Source: Cheilinus undulatus (lineage: Eukaryota; Chordata; Actinopteri; Labriformes; Labridae). From it: a stretch of DNA of 64,000 nt. Made by a program: the position numbers and the translations under genes. Shown piece after piece: positions 1 through 11,399 of this stretch (position 1 is its first letter; the number at the start of each line of letters is the position of its first letter). The stretch spans positions 8,772,487-8,836,486 of the forward strand of contig NC_054866.1 of NCBI RefSeq assembly GCF_018320785.1, read 5' to 3'. The notes below the pieces were generated by a model, which did not search any database, was not told where the DNA came from, and saw only the letters and a list, made by a program, of their open reading frames with translations.

Positions 1-454
1 CGTTAGCTAACTCCTACCTAACAACATCAACAGTGAACTACGATTAAATGCATCAAAAATGAGGACTGGTAATGATTATATTGTGTTGGTACTGAGTGGC
101 AGAGGTTAAGAAATGTGCCACATATGCTGGTTTAAGCCAGGTACTTTCACCATAACTGCATACCACTGGGAGGCAGCGCATTGTGCAGACAGAGCGCTCT
201 GAGCGTGAGTTGAGGAGAGGTGGGAGGGATGGCGTGGATCAAACCATTTTTGAGGCAAGGGGGGGGCTGCTGTATTTTTGTTGTTTAACTATTATGTTTC
301 AATCAAGTACTGTATGGTTTATCTATTGTTCTTGCTTGTTAAAAAAAAAGGACATAGTAAATAATAATAATAATAAAAATCACTCAAAGTTTAGGGGTGC
401 TGGTATTCAATTTAGGGGTGCTTCAGCACCCCCAAAAATGGGCTAGAAACGCCT
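1..454. other. Intergenic, no gene recognised
   Basis: The sequence around 380-460 (two AGGGGTGCT-type units and CAGCACCCC) looks like the end of a dispersed repeat. No coding support for the short ORFs. Confidence 0.4.
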
Positions 455-922
455 ACAGTAATTACTAAATCATTTTTTATGTTTCTGCAATGGTTAATAC
501 ACTAATATGTAGAAGCTCTTTAACCCAAATGATATTTTTAATGCTAAAATAGAATTATCATTGTTATCCATGAATTTTTTCAAATTTACTGATTTATAAA
601 AAAAAAACTGAAAAAATAGTAAAGCACAATAATATTTCTTGATTGATATGTCAAATGATAGTTATTTACTTGCATTCTTGAAGAGAAAAATGAGTTTTAG
701 TGGTTGAATGTTATGCTTGATTCATTTCTGACTCCTCAGAGAAGCCCAGTGAGCTGCCTCAAATTTGGGTGAATTCAGTTTGAAATCCCTCATTCCTGTT
801 CAAAATGGTCAAACGTGGAGAGCTCAGTGAAAATGAAAGAGTCCACATTAAAGCAGGTCATGATGCTGGATGGTCTTCGAGACAAATATAACAGGTGGTC
901 TAATAAACTTGTTAAGCACTGT
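455..922. mobile_element. Tc1-derived MITE, copy 1 (left end lost)
   Basis: Same family as 13424-13967 and 22167-22706. It ends with TTGTTAAGCACTG followed by TA. From 804 it encodes MVKRGELSENERVHIKAG, the start of a Tc1 transposase, and then jumps straight to the right terminal repeat. The left terminal repeat is missing. Confidence 0.75.
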
Positions 923-1297
923 ATATGGGGGCGGTGTCCTGATTCTTGTTGTAATGAAGGTTTAGGATGAAGTGCATACTTAGTCCTTCAATCTTAGATT
1001 TCTAAACTGTGTGTTCTTGGGAAATTTTCCAGCAAGATGGCTGGTCAAGTATCGTAGAAGTGTAAAAAAATGTCAGTAGTTTTCTTTGCAGGTATGAGTT
1101 GAAGATTTTGGCATTGAATCAATTCAGTATGGTCCTTTTATTTTTAACAAACACTTTTAAAAATGCCTGTGGTAAAAAAAAAAAGAAAAACTCTGATAAC
1201 ATCATATCTGTTGATGTAGATGCTATTAAAGACTACCAATCTTTGTTATGATGCAGCAGAAATGCTAATATTTGTTCTATGCTGAAGGGAAATACAT

Positions 1298-2730
1298 ATC
1301 AAATCAAACCAAATCATCTTTATTCATATAGCACCTTACACACAACACAGTTGATCCAAAGTGCTTTACAGAAAACAGCATTAAAAGAATAAAAAGAAAC
1401 AGAAGAAAATGAGTCAAATTTAAAAGCAATAAAAAGTAACAACTGCTCATAATAGTAATTATTATAACAAGAACAATTCTGATCACAATACTAAACAATA
1501 TTAGGAGAAAAAGGGGGAGGGGTTCAAAGTTTTGGGGCACAGATAGAAAATGCCCTGTTTCCATAACTTTTTGCCTTAGTTCTCTGGATGGACAGGAGGT
1601 GTTTGTTGGATGACCTTAGTTGTCTGACGGTGTGGTATGGAGACAGGAGATCAGTGATGTGTGTTTTGGGGGGGCAATCCATTTAGTGCTTTAAAGACAA
1701 ACAGAAGGATTTTGAAATTGATTCTGTAGGTGACAGGTAGCCAGTGCAGTGAAGAAAGAATGGGTGTAATGTGGGCTGTCTTTTTGACCTTGTGAGGATT
1801 CTTGCTGCTGCGTTTTGGACGAGTTGAAGCCGGGATAGACAGGAGTGTGTGATACCAAAATATAGTGAATTACAGTAATCAAGACCGGATGAAATGAGTG
1901 CATGGATTATCTTTTCTAAGTCTGAGGTGCAGAGAATTGGTCTGAGTTCGGAGATAATACGGAGCTGCATGAAACTAACCTTGACTACACGAGTGATTTG
2001 TTTGTCGAATTTTAAACCTGAATCAAATATAACACCAAGGTTTTTTGCATGTGGTTTTACAGAGAGGGATAGTGGACCAAGATGAGATACTGTCAATGAG
2101 ATGCTGTGGACCAAATATGATTATCTCAGTTTTTTTCCTGTTTAGTTGAAGGAAGTTGGTTGCCATCCAGGTTTTAACATCATGGAGACAGTTATTGAGG
2201 TCGTGTAATTTGTTGTGGTCAAGCGGAAGGTAGATCTGGGTATCATCTGTGTAAAGATGAAAAGAGATATTATGTTTTTGAATAATCTCACCTAACTGGA
2301 GCATGTAGATGGAGAAGAGAATTGGGCCAGGTATGGAACCTTGAGGGACGCCACAGGATAAAGGGACAGAGGAGGAGGACTAGTTATTAATTGAGATGCT
2401 TTTTTGGATAGATATGATGAAAACCAGTTGAAAGCAGAGCCAGGTGTGACCTGTTTAAGTGGGTGGAATGATCAACTGTGTTGAAAGCTGCAGTTAGATC
2501 AAGGAGCAGAAGGATAGAGCAGTTTCCTGAGTCTGAAGCTAGAAGGAGGTCATTTGTTATTTTCAATAAAGTGGTTTCAGTACTACGGAGGGCTCTGAAA
2601 CCGGCCTGGAATTTTTGAAAAAAATTCAGTTTTGAGTAAGATGGGACAGCAGTTGGTTTAAGACAGCTTTTCCTAGGATTTTAAAGAGAAAGGAGAGATT
2701 GGATATCGGTCTATAATTATTAAAGAATAA
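1298..2730 (-). mobile_element. L2/CR1-type LINE reverse transcriptase, 3' part, degenerate
   Basis: On the minus strand the frames give [20 protein letters not shown], then [16 protein letters not shown], then the catalytic box [10 protein letters not shown], then [17 protein letters not shown] and SSGLDYCNSLYFG. Frameshifts break the ORF near 2110 and 2300. The 3' end is AATAAAGATGATTTGGTTTG, a typical fish L2-like tail. It begins abruptly near 2730, where a MITE adjoins it. Confidence 0.85.
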
Positions 2731-3032
2731 AGCACAGCAGTGAGTTGTTTTCTTTTTAAAAATGCCAAAAGTCTGTACTGACATGTCTCCAGTCATCATG
2801 GTTCACACTATTCAGTGCTGTATAAAGTTTACTCCTTCTGTAGGGGCGCAGCTTGGTAGCAGCTACGTCATGAGTTTTGTTGTTTGGTTGGCCCGTAAAG
2901 ATGTGACAGAATGTTCATCCAGTCACCCTCTGAGTTTTTTTTTCAAAGGCTCTGCCCTTTCCCAAATGCTGTCTATGAGTGGTTTTCCAGATGGATGTGT
3001 GAAACATCCATCTGGCATGCCAGGTGAACAAG
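2731..3032. mobile_element. MITE family A (9-bp TSD type), fragment
   Basis: Matches the right part of the complete copy at 57002-57539: AGCAGTGAGTTGTTTTCTTT, the GGCCCGTAAAGATGTGACAG box and the end ATCCATCTGGCATGCCAGGT. The left terminal repeat is absent. Confidence 0.65.
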
Positions 3033-3049
3033 CCATCAGTTACAACTGA

Positions 3050-4690
3050 AAACCGCCTCTCAGTTGGGTGTCACACACACAACTTGTGCAACACTTCTAC
3101 CGCGCATGATCTGCAAATATGTACTCAGATCCTTAAACGTGAGGAGTGGGTTTATCACCCTCAGCGCAGGCTCCCAGGAAAGGCTGCTTTCCTCATAGCA
3201 TAGGCATCACACAGTAGGCAGCAGTTTAGACCTAATAAAGGCTTCATATAACATCAGCGTGAAAGCAGAAATATTATTGTATTATCGTTATTATTTTCAT
3301 TGAAAGAGTGAAGAAAATAATGACTTCCTTTTCTCCAAAATTGTATCAGCAGTTTTTGAATTGACAGAAATCACCAATATAACACTTTATGAGCCGGGTG
3401 ATGTTAGCAATAATATTGTTAGAGTGGTCTGTAACATTTATATTTATAACAGATGAAGGGAAAGAGAGCCGTCCTTGAACAGATACGCTAAAAGGCACTG
3501 AATAATGCTAATACATTTAAATAACATTAAGACACCTGAAGTTATGAGTAGATGGGATGGCTAAATGGCACTGACATGACCTCAGGATCAGGCAGTACAG
3601 GGTTTGATTCCTGCAGTGTCTGGAAAATTTATTTATCTATTCATTTATATTTAATTAATTAATTACTATTATTGTTATTATTATTATTATTTTGCTGGTG
3701 GCTCTTATGCACTGCTCAGAAATGTAATCACTCAGGCCAGGAAATATGTAGGACTTGAACATTTGCTTTAATGTGTGATCAGAAAGTGCTGACCTAACTA
3801 AATATTTCAGTCCATGACAGTTTGCATTAAATAGTCATTTAAATATTTTGATTATTTGCGCTGACATCACACCAATGGTTCTGTCAGCTGTCCTTACATA
3901 GAAAAACACTCTGCAGTCCCATGAGTATAAGAATCCCAACATAAAAATGTCATTGATAGTTTAAGTTCTGCTGTGGACTACCAGAGAGAACATGAAAATT
4001 AGAGACCTCAGAGTCACCTTGCTCTGCCAGATGTGCTGATCCTGGACCTGGAGCACAAACGCTGACAGTGTCATGCCTCTTTGTCCCCAGTCTACAGCAG
4101 GGAGGGATCCACTATTTAATTGATCTGGTTAAACTACTTTATATTAAGTTGAACTTCGAGGTCTGGTCGGTGCATCACTAGACAAACGACTCTGATGAAG
4201 ACACAGTGCATGTCAAAACGTTAGTCCTCTGCACCTGATTAGAATGCATTAAGAGATTTGTGTGTTCCAGTTTCTTCCTTGGCTTTGCCTATGAGTTAAA
4301 TCCATTGAAACACCTTATGTTTTTGCAAAGGAACTGAACGATGAATACCCTGAATACTGTAATATTTCAGTTTTTCATTTTTTTATAATTTTTTATAAAT
4401 TTGCAAAAACAACATAATTCTGTTTCTACTGCCATGATGAGGCAGTGAGTCTAGATTAATGAGAACAGAAGGGATTTTTTTTTTTTACTTTAGTATCAGG
4501 CTGTAACATAAGAAAATTGAAAAAAGGGAATGGGTTCTGAATCCTCTGAATGCACTGTATATGACTCATCACTAAATTCTGCTTGTCATCACCATTGTAG
4601 TGTGGCAGCAAAATTTCTTGGCACAGATAAACACAAAAATGCTTTAATAGCTCAGTCTTGTTATAATACAGCTGTCTTCTGAAAATAATT
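3050..4690. other. Intergenic, mostly unrecognised
   Basis: AT-rich, with a TTA-rich patch near 3640-3690. At 4195-4235, CTGATGAAGACACAGTGCAT and GTCAAAACGTTAGT form a dispersed fish repeat I cannot classify. No MMP exon was found here although one was looked for. Confidence 0.4.
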
Positions 4691-4942
4691 AATTAGAGTA
4701 AAGCTGCAACGACTTGGTCCAGACTGCTGCAACCATTGCCAGCGAAGTTCTTAAATCAGCTCAAATCGGTCTGAACAGGGCTTAACAAGGAGTTGCCCTG
4801 CAATAGTTGTGATGAGAAGGGGCTCTCTGATTGGTGTATCAGCAGATCAATCAGAGAGCCAACATTGGGTCAATTCAATAATTACTTTGACGCGCTGCAG
4901 AATCACTTTGCGATTTAATAACCTTCAACTCTTCCTCTAAAG

Positions 4943-5108
4943 GTGCTCAGTACTGGGGAATAAAAGCTGATTCAGAGACAGTAATGTCAGGATATCCACA
5001 GCCTCTTACCAACCTCGGCCTCCCACCTTCAGTCACTCACGTGGATGCAGCTGTTTATGAGTCAACAACTAAAAAGACATTCATATTTTCTGGTAGCCAG
5101 TATTGGAG
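4943..5108 (+). CDS. Paralog 1 exon, hemopexin blade 2/3
   Basis: Acceptor CTCTAAAG before GGTGCT, donor AG|GTGAGT. It is 166 nt, the same as exon 9 of the complete gene, and reads [14 protein letters not shown] and on to [10 protein letters not shown]. The upstream intron from about 4700 also resembles the sequence before 34090. Confidence 0.88.
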
Positions 5109-8100
5109 GTGAGTGTTTGCAATGGCCATGATCTTTCATGATTGTTAACATGTAATGCAAAAAAAAGGGCACAAATATATTGTTTGGTACTGTTACACAC
5201 CTTGACAGCATTGTTCACAGTGCATTTTTCTGTCTTGCAGATATGATGATGGAAGTAATGAAATGGACCCTGAATACCCACGAGACATTAAAAAAGACTT
5301 TCCTGGCATAGGCTCCAAAGTAGATGCTGCCTTTGAGAATCGTGGTGAGATATGACATTGACTTTGGACATTCAGCCCATTTCATTGAAGTCAGAGCTGC
5401 TCTTTGGCAGAGTGAAAGAAAATGAGTCAAGCTTTAATACAACTACCACCACTGATTCAAAGATAGCGATGAAGGTGAAGAACTTAACAGCTGAAGGTGC
5501 TTTCACATTTAGGACACAACTTGTCTCAGGGTACACTTGATCCCAAAGTCTGACTCATTTGAACAATGTGAACATAAGTAAGACCTGAGCTGAAGGGAGG
5601 TGGACTCGAGCCTGATTCGTGAGTACTCAAGCTTCTCTGTGGGAGAAGCGGACGCAACCCTGGTCGGTCATATATGAGTGATAGTACCTGAGGTCATGGA
5701 GGGTTTTTGTTCTTCAACTTCACACCCATGTGCCTTTCGTGCCCCTGAAATGCCTTGGCTGTAGGCTATGCACATTGACTTACCTGCCAAGCCCCTTTCC
5801 CCCACTTGAATGAGAATGCACCGTGCATGCCACCCCTGTCTGTGGCCCACCTCCACCAGATTTTCCCCCCTGTCCATACCCTCCTCCACACACTCTTTCC
5901 AGGGTGCTGTGACCTCCAGCAAAGCCACTTGTTTTCATGTTTCAGACAAAAGCATAATATCTGGTCTGAGTGTGGACTCTGTGATGTTCCCTAGGAATCT
6001 AAGTTGTTTTCCTAGATGCACATTCATCTGCCAGTCAGATGCTGTTACCAAGAGGCCTCTCTGGCTAGTTGTTCTCCTGCACTTATGAAAGTGATTCATG
6101 CTGGTTTGGAGATGTTTCCCTTGGTTGATGATGGTGCAGATGGACTCAGCAGCTACCTTCAGCACCTGGTTGTAGCAGTGCTTTAGGACAGCTGCTGAAG
6201 ATGTGCTCCAGTGTTCCTCTCTCCTCGTACAAGGACCATGATGGTGCTAATGCCTTACCCCAAAAGAATAAGTTTGAAGGGCTGGGCAGAATATCATATA
6301 CAGACTAGATATGTGCAAAATATCAGCACACCGTCTGCCTTATGCAGTTTAACTGTAATGGTCACTTTATTCCTGGTCTGTCTTAAGCTAAGGTTATGCA
6401 GCAACCTACTGTATTGTTATATTTTGGTCTTTGTATTTTATCATCCTGTCTATGTTGTCTGGTATCTTGTAGTTGTCTGGTTTTTATGTAGATTTTCAAT
6501 GGACTCTTTGTTGTATATACCATCAACCTGGTCTGGGACTACAGACAGAAATTATCTAGAGATGCATGATATCATTGGCAGTATTTCCGTATTGGCCAAA
6601 AACAGCTTAAAAAGTTAATTATTGGTATCGGCCAATAATAAAATTTACGCTGATCTGTATGGTTGATAAAGTGACATCATAATTCAGCGCACAACAAACT
6701 CAACATGTCGACTGTGTGTGTGATGTTTGAGGGATGGGAACAAGACAGCAAAGTAGCTGTTTGCATTGCTTGTAAAGTGTATGTGATGCGTGGAGGAGCT
6801 TGGCAACATACCTTTACCGCCGCCAGTTTAATTCTACATCTTAAAAACTGTCACCCTGATGGCTACAAGGACTTTCTTCAGATAAAGAATGACAAAACTT
6901 TGTGCCAGGGAAAACTTGTCAACAGCCTCTAGTTAAAGGGATAATTCAACATTTTGGCAAATTCACCCATAGCCATAATTCCTATAGTCTTAGTAATAGG
7001 TTCATTTCCTTTAGTTGTTGGTGCAAGCTGTTTCTAGATCTGGGGGGACCGATATACCAGCTGCACAGCTAACGCTATGTTAGCAGACAGTATTTTTTGC
7101 TTTCCCTCATCAAACTTATCAAATACACAGTCCAACAACTCCAAAACACTTTTGTGGACAAGTTGTGACCTGCACATTCACCACGCTTTGAAATAATAAC
7201 ATATAGTTATGTAACATTACGACACATGAAGGAAACACTCTGAACTATTTCTTGAGTAAACCACTGGGCGGAGTGACACAGTGCAGCAGCCATGTCTTGA
7301 GTGTAGTTCCAGCTTTGCATTTAACTTTAAAACATCTCTGTCTCGTAATGTTCCGTGATTATTTCATAGCGTGGTGAATTTGCAGGCCTTTGGTGTCCTG
7401 ATTTAGGGTGTATCCATACCTGTGGCTCGTTTGCTTTGTTCCGATTCAGGGGCATAACTGATACGTTTGTTTCAGTTGTCACTTGGTTCGTTTCTATTCA
7501 CATGGCAAAAGTCTCTTGCGGTCCAAAGTTGTAAACAAATGCCACGTGCGCTCCAATTCGTCTCTCATTGGTCAGAAATCTTACTCGGAAGGCGGGGGAG
7601 TTTCCTTATCTTCATTCATTCATTCAGGTTCTTAACCGCTTTCCACAGGGAAAACAACAGCCATGGAGCATCAGCAGCGTGCATGGCTAGTTTTTTTTAA
7701 AGCGTTCATCTGGCTAATGTACCAGTGTTCGCTAATGTGCTGATGCACTTGTTAAAACGAAGATGTGCTTTCTCACAGAGCCACGACTGATTTCGCTCAT
7801 TGTTTCAGAACAACTGCCCCAAACCAGCCAGGTGTGAATACACCCTTAGTAACAGCTGTCAATCAGCCTTCCAGGTGTTGGTTAGTTACCCTGACTGATG
7901 AAGTATTCTTCAGAGTGCGGTCAGATGTTTTCCCAAAGCTCTTAATGGGGCTCTCTGCGACTGATTGCATGTGAGACCTCTGATAAAGAAGTGAAACAGG
8001 CAAGTCACCTTCCCTCCCTTCAGTACTTTGATTTTCCCACTTAAAGCACATCCGGGCCCAGGTGATTAACCTCTCCAAACCCTGGAGAATCCATCTGGTT

Positions 8101-9460
8101 ACTTGAACTGACCCTGCTGTGAAGTCCTCCATAAAAGCTCTGATGGGGGGCTGCTGGACACCTGATTTGGTTTTTGGCCCTTTGAACTCAACCTCGACCT
8201 GCATGTTTGTCACCAAGGAAAGAAGGGTCACTGAGATGGTGCAACCTGTAGAAATCACTTAAGAAATCCCTTAAATAGAACCTGTCTGACAAAGTGACGT
8301 AGGCTGAAACATCTCAAAAAGCAGCACATTATGGTGCCATCTGAAGAAGTCGAGAACAAATTAGAAGCACAGTTATTGACATTTTATTAGTCTCAAAAGG
8401 GTTACAAATCACTTTGGGACTCAAGTGAACCACAGTGAGAGCCATTATCCATATAGGGAGAAAACTTGGGACACTGGTGAACCTTCCCAGGAGTGACTGG
8501 CCTACCAGAACTACTCCAAGGGTGCATCAGTGACTCAGAAAATGGCAACCATGGAACAGTTCCAAGACGAAAACCACTGCTGACCAAAAATAACTAAAAG
8601 GCTCGTCTCACATGGAAAATAATTTGTGGACTGAAGAGATAAAAGTTGAACATTTTGGAAGCTGTGCGTCCAATTCATTTGGAGTAAAACTAACCGTCAT
8701 TTCATAAAAAGAACACCAACAGTTAAATAAGGTGGTGGTATTGTGATAGTCTGCTGCTGCTTTGCTGCTTCAGGACATGGTTGCGTTATTCCTCGGTAGC
8801 TGCGCAAGCGCACATTGGTAGTGGCTACGTCACGTTTTGTTGCGCTGATTGGCCCATAAAAATGTGACAGAGTGTTCATCCAGTCACCCTCCGAGCTTTT
8901 TCCAAAGCCTCTGTCCTTTCCCAAATGATTTAGTATTGAAGATTTTTGGTGTGCCTGGTTAGTTGTTGCCACCAAGGGTGGCACAAGCAGTTATTAGGTT
9001 TAAGGCCTTGGTTCTCAACTGGTGGGTTAGAACCTAAAAATGGGTCTTGAAGTCATTTCCAATGGGTTATGGACTTATTTCTGGAATAAAATGTATCAAA
9101 ACTCCACAATATGCTTTTATTTTGAAGGACAAGTCTCCCATCTCTATGTTTCATCATATGTTCTGGTAAACCTGTTAAAATTGAAAAATGCAATTACTCT
9201 TTCACATAGGGTCAGGTAGGTTTGGATGGCTTTCTTCCCTTAATAAATGTAATTACTACTTAAAAACTACATTTTGTATTTACTTGGGTTATCTTTGTCT
9301 AATATATTTACTGTGACAAATGTGCAAAATTAATACCTTAATTTTCTCTCACACAGGAAATCTGTTTTTGTCAAACGGCCCCAGACAGAGCGAGTACAAC
9401 ACGGCCTGCAGGAAAGTGATTCGAGTACTGCTCAACTACGGCTGGCTCGAGTGTTATTGA
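4943..9460 (+). CDS. Matrix metalloproteinase, tandem paralog, 3' part only (hemopexin blades 3-4)
   Basis: Three exons are visible: 4943-5108, 5241-5344 and 9357-9460 (stop TGA). Joined in phase they encode the end of a hemopexin domain: blade 3 (GAQYWGIK, then VDAAVYES and [12 protein letters not shown]) and blade 4 ([23 protein letters not shown]), ending NYGWLECY. Each exon has the same length and phase as its partner in the complete MMP at 18103-42109, and the proteins differ at only a few positions. The terminal hemopexin cysteine is kept, but the preceding Gly is Glu. I found no exons for the signal peptide, propeptide, catalytic domain or blades 1-2 in the 4.9 kb upstream. The gene either starts before the window with a long intron or is a 5'-truncated copy. 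The family (secreted, hemopexin-bearing collagenase/stromelysin type) is secure; the exact orthologue is not. Confidence 0.85.
5241..5344 (+). CDS. Paralog 1 exon, hemopexin blade 3/4
   Basis: The 104-nt exon follows TGTCTTGCAG and ends at CGTG|GTGAGA. It encodes [20 protein letters not shown] and VDAAFENR. The partner exon has NQMDPGYP and VDAAFENY, so substitutions are few and the frame is intact. Confidence 0.88.
5668..6200 (-). mobile_element. R2-like LINE 3' end (restriction-like endonuclease region), in paralog 1 intron
   Basis: Minus-strand frames read [11 protein letters not shown], then (after a frameshift) [15 protein letters not shown] and [20 protein letters not shown]. This matches the PD...LLELTVPWE / VGCRGF pattern at the C-terminus of site-specific-type LINEs. 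The same fragment sits at 36400-37100 in the last intron of the other MMP. Confidence 0.7.
6545..6932 (+). mobile_element. hAT element remnant with BED zinc finger
   Basis: The ORF from 6705 reads [20 protein letters not shown], then IACK and [10 protein letters not shown], a BED-type C2/H-C finger. Upstream are the CATGATATCATTGGC and GGTATCGGCC repeats seen in the MITE at 42604-43022, so both probably belong to one hAT family. Confidence 0.65.
6934..7860. repeat. Dispersed non-autonomous repeats
   Basis: TTAAAGGGATAATTCAACAT at 6934 is the end of a MITE common in teleosts. About 7390-7600 resembles another family (GTGTATCCATACCTG). The paralogous intron lacks both, so they inserted after the duplication. 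Confidence 0.45.
8262..9325 (+). mobile_element. Degenerate Tc1-like element in paralog 1 last intron
   Basis: Carries the Tc1 features seen at 38015-39045 and 56597-60162, including the GGGTCAGGTAGG and TATTTACTTGGGTTATCTTTG terminal repeat. The transposase frame is destroyed. A MITE A fragment (about 8783-8965) and a hAT MITE end (about 9008-9080, TTGGTTCTCAACTGGTGGGT) lie inside it. Confidence 0.7.
9357..9460 (+). CDS. Paralog 1 terminal exon with stop
   Basis: Acceptor CTCTCACACAG, then GGAAATCTG. It encodes [20 protein letters not shown] and ends [12 protein letters not shown] (TGA). The partner exon at 42006 ends NYGWLGCY with TAG. Confidence 0.88.
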
Positions 9461-9884
9461 GCAAAAGAAAATGCATTGGCACATCTGATTTGTCAATGAT
9501 TTTAGCAAGAAAACCATCAAAAATTAAAGTTTATGTTGCATTATTCTGATAACAATTCTTTGAAATGCTAAATCTGCTTAAGTGTTTACAAAAATCAGAA
9601 TGTAATAATCATTCATACAATATAAATCATTTTAACTAATCTGAGACTGACTTTACTGATAACTGCAAATAGTATTGATTAATTTAATTATTAATTATTA
9701 ATAATTATTCTATCTATTCAAAGGTATTTACCTAATAATGATGTTAAATAACACTTTTGAAGGATTAAAGTTATAGTTATGATTATTTGTTAAAACTGTT
9801 ATGCAAGAACTTTCAAGAAATAACACTGATTCTCTTTAATACGGAACATTTGAAAATATTCTGCATGATTACCTTAGTAGACAC

Positions 9885-9890
9885 AATAAA
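9885..9890 (+). promoter_or_regulatory. Possible polyadenylation signal, paralog 1
   Basis: AATAAA lies 425 nt after the stop at 9460, inside a 3' UTR that still resembles the 3' UTR of the downstream MMP. The matching site in the other copy reads AAGTAAA, so the two genes may use different poly(A) sites. Confidence 0.4.
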
Positions 9891-10005
9891 CATTGCAAAG
9901 AGTTTATCCTTTATGTTGGGTTGTGACGTCTTTTGAATTCTGTACACTTTGTATCATAGAGCTTTTTTTGACTCAGTTTTAACCACATAAAAAAGACCTG
10001 AACAC

Positions 10006-10006
<1 letters not shown>

Positions 10007-10038
<32 letters not shown>
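10007..10038. repeat. (GT)n microsatellite
   Basis: 16 GT units followed by a short AT-rich stretch. Confidence 0.95.
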
Positions 10039-10041
<3 letters not shown>

Positions 10042-10056
10042 CATATATAAATATAT

Positions 10057-10902
10057 TATGGGTGTAATGGTACAGAAAATTTTCGGTTCGGTACGTACCT
10101 CGGTTTTAAAGTCAGGGTTCGGTACGTTTTTGGTACAGTGATGGAGCGGATAAATAAAATTTAAGTTTAATTTTTTTATTAAATTGTATTAAAATAAATT
10201 GGCTGAATAAATTACATTTAAATTATAAATAATGCTGCGACCTCCCTCCAAAAGATCTTCAATGATTAAAAATATTAATAAATAAATTTTTGAATAAATA
10301 GGTTATTTTCATTGATATATTGACATATTTTTATCCATTCTTTAAACACTAAAATTTTCCAGCTAACTTGAATGCATCATCACACAACCGCAAGTTAGCT
10401 TAAGTATGGAAATTAGCATCTTTTTTTGCCTGTTTCAAAACGGACTACAGCACTGGCCTACTTTTTTAACCAATGGGACCTACTACAAAGTTTGGAAGAA
10501 CTTTTCACAGCCCACCTTTGAGGATAAAGAGGTTAAAGCCATGTGAAATCTGAGGATAACTTTACCTGTGACACAGCTGCAGAGTCCTTCTCTCAGTCCT
10601 CTGAGGCTGATAGTTGAAGGTAAAGTTAATATGATTCACAGAGCCAGAGCATCATTGCTATACGGGTGATTTAAATGAAGCTGACGGCACTTCTAACTCC
10701 ACATGTGCCATCACTCTTCTTCGTTTGTTTTTGTAACTGCTCCTTCTTCTGTAATGACGGTTGCTGGCAGCTTTTAGGCTCATTGCTGCCACCTGGATTG
10801 AAGTGACAACTCAACAGTTTTTTAATACTCAGACGTATATGTCGTATTACTCTGTGTACCGAACCATGACAGTACATGACGAATACAAATACTGTTACAC
10901 CC

Positions 10903-10905
<3 letters not shown>
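10057..10905. mobile_element. Non-autonomous hAT-like element with long terminal inverted repeats
   Basis: Left end GGGTGTAATGGTACAG with GGTTCGGTACGTACC; right end GTACCGAACCATGACAGTAC with CTGTTACACCCCTA. The arms are inverted. There is no transposase. It abuts the AT microsatellite. Confidence 0.7.

Positions 10906-10970
<65 letters not shown>
10906..10970. repeat. (AT)n microsatellite
   Basis: About 32 AT units. Its translated frames are meaningless. Confidence 0.97.
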
Positions 10971-10973
<3 letters not shown>

Positions 10974-11399
10974 GGTTTCTGCTACATGTAATTGATCGTG
11001 GCGCACTGCCACACCAAAAAAAAAAGTCGCCATGCCTTCAGAATTATAATCTTTTTTTATCAGATGTTACAAATGTAAATTATACTGTATGAATTTCGCT
11101 TAGTTTAGTACTTACCTGATTATAATCCGATGATTAGCGGAAAACTAGAGTAGTTATATTCATCAACAACCATGTTTCATGATGGAGATTAGACACTAGC
11201 GATCTAAGAATATCTTGTCGTTAAAACTCTGACGGAGTTTTGGAGTTTGGAGTTTTCTTCTGCTGTTTTGTGTTGTTCCAATGCACATAAAGGTAATAAA
11301 CATGTGTATACCAAAAAACATTTGTAATTGCAACAATCTCTGGAGAAATTGTGTATTTTCTGGAAAAATTCCAGGGGCGCAAACACTTTTGTCCATGAC

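Noticed and set aside
10671..11033. ORFs with long IYIYIY runs
   Set aside because: Translation of the AT microsatellite.
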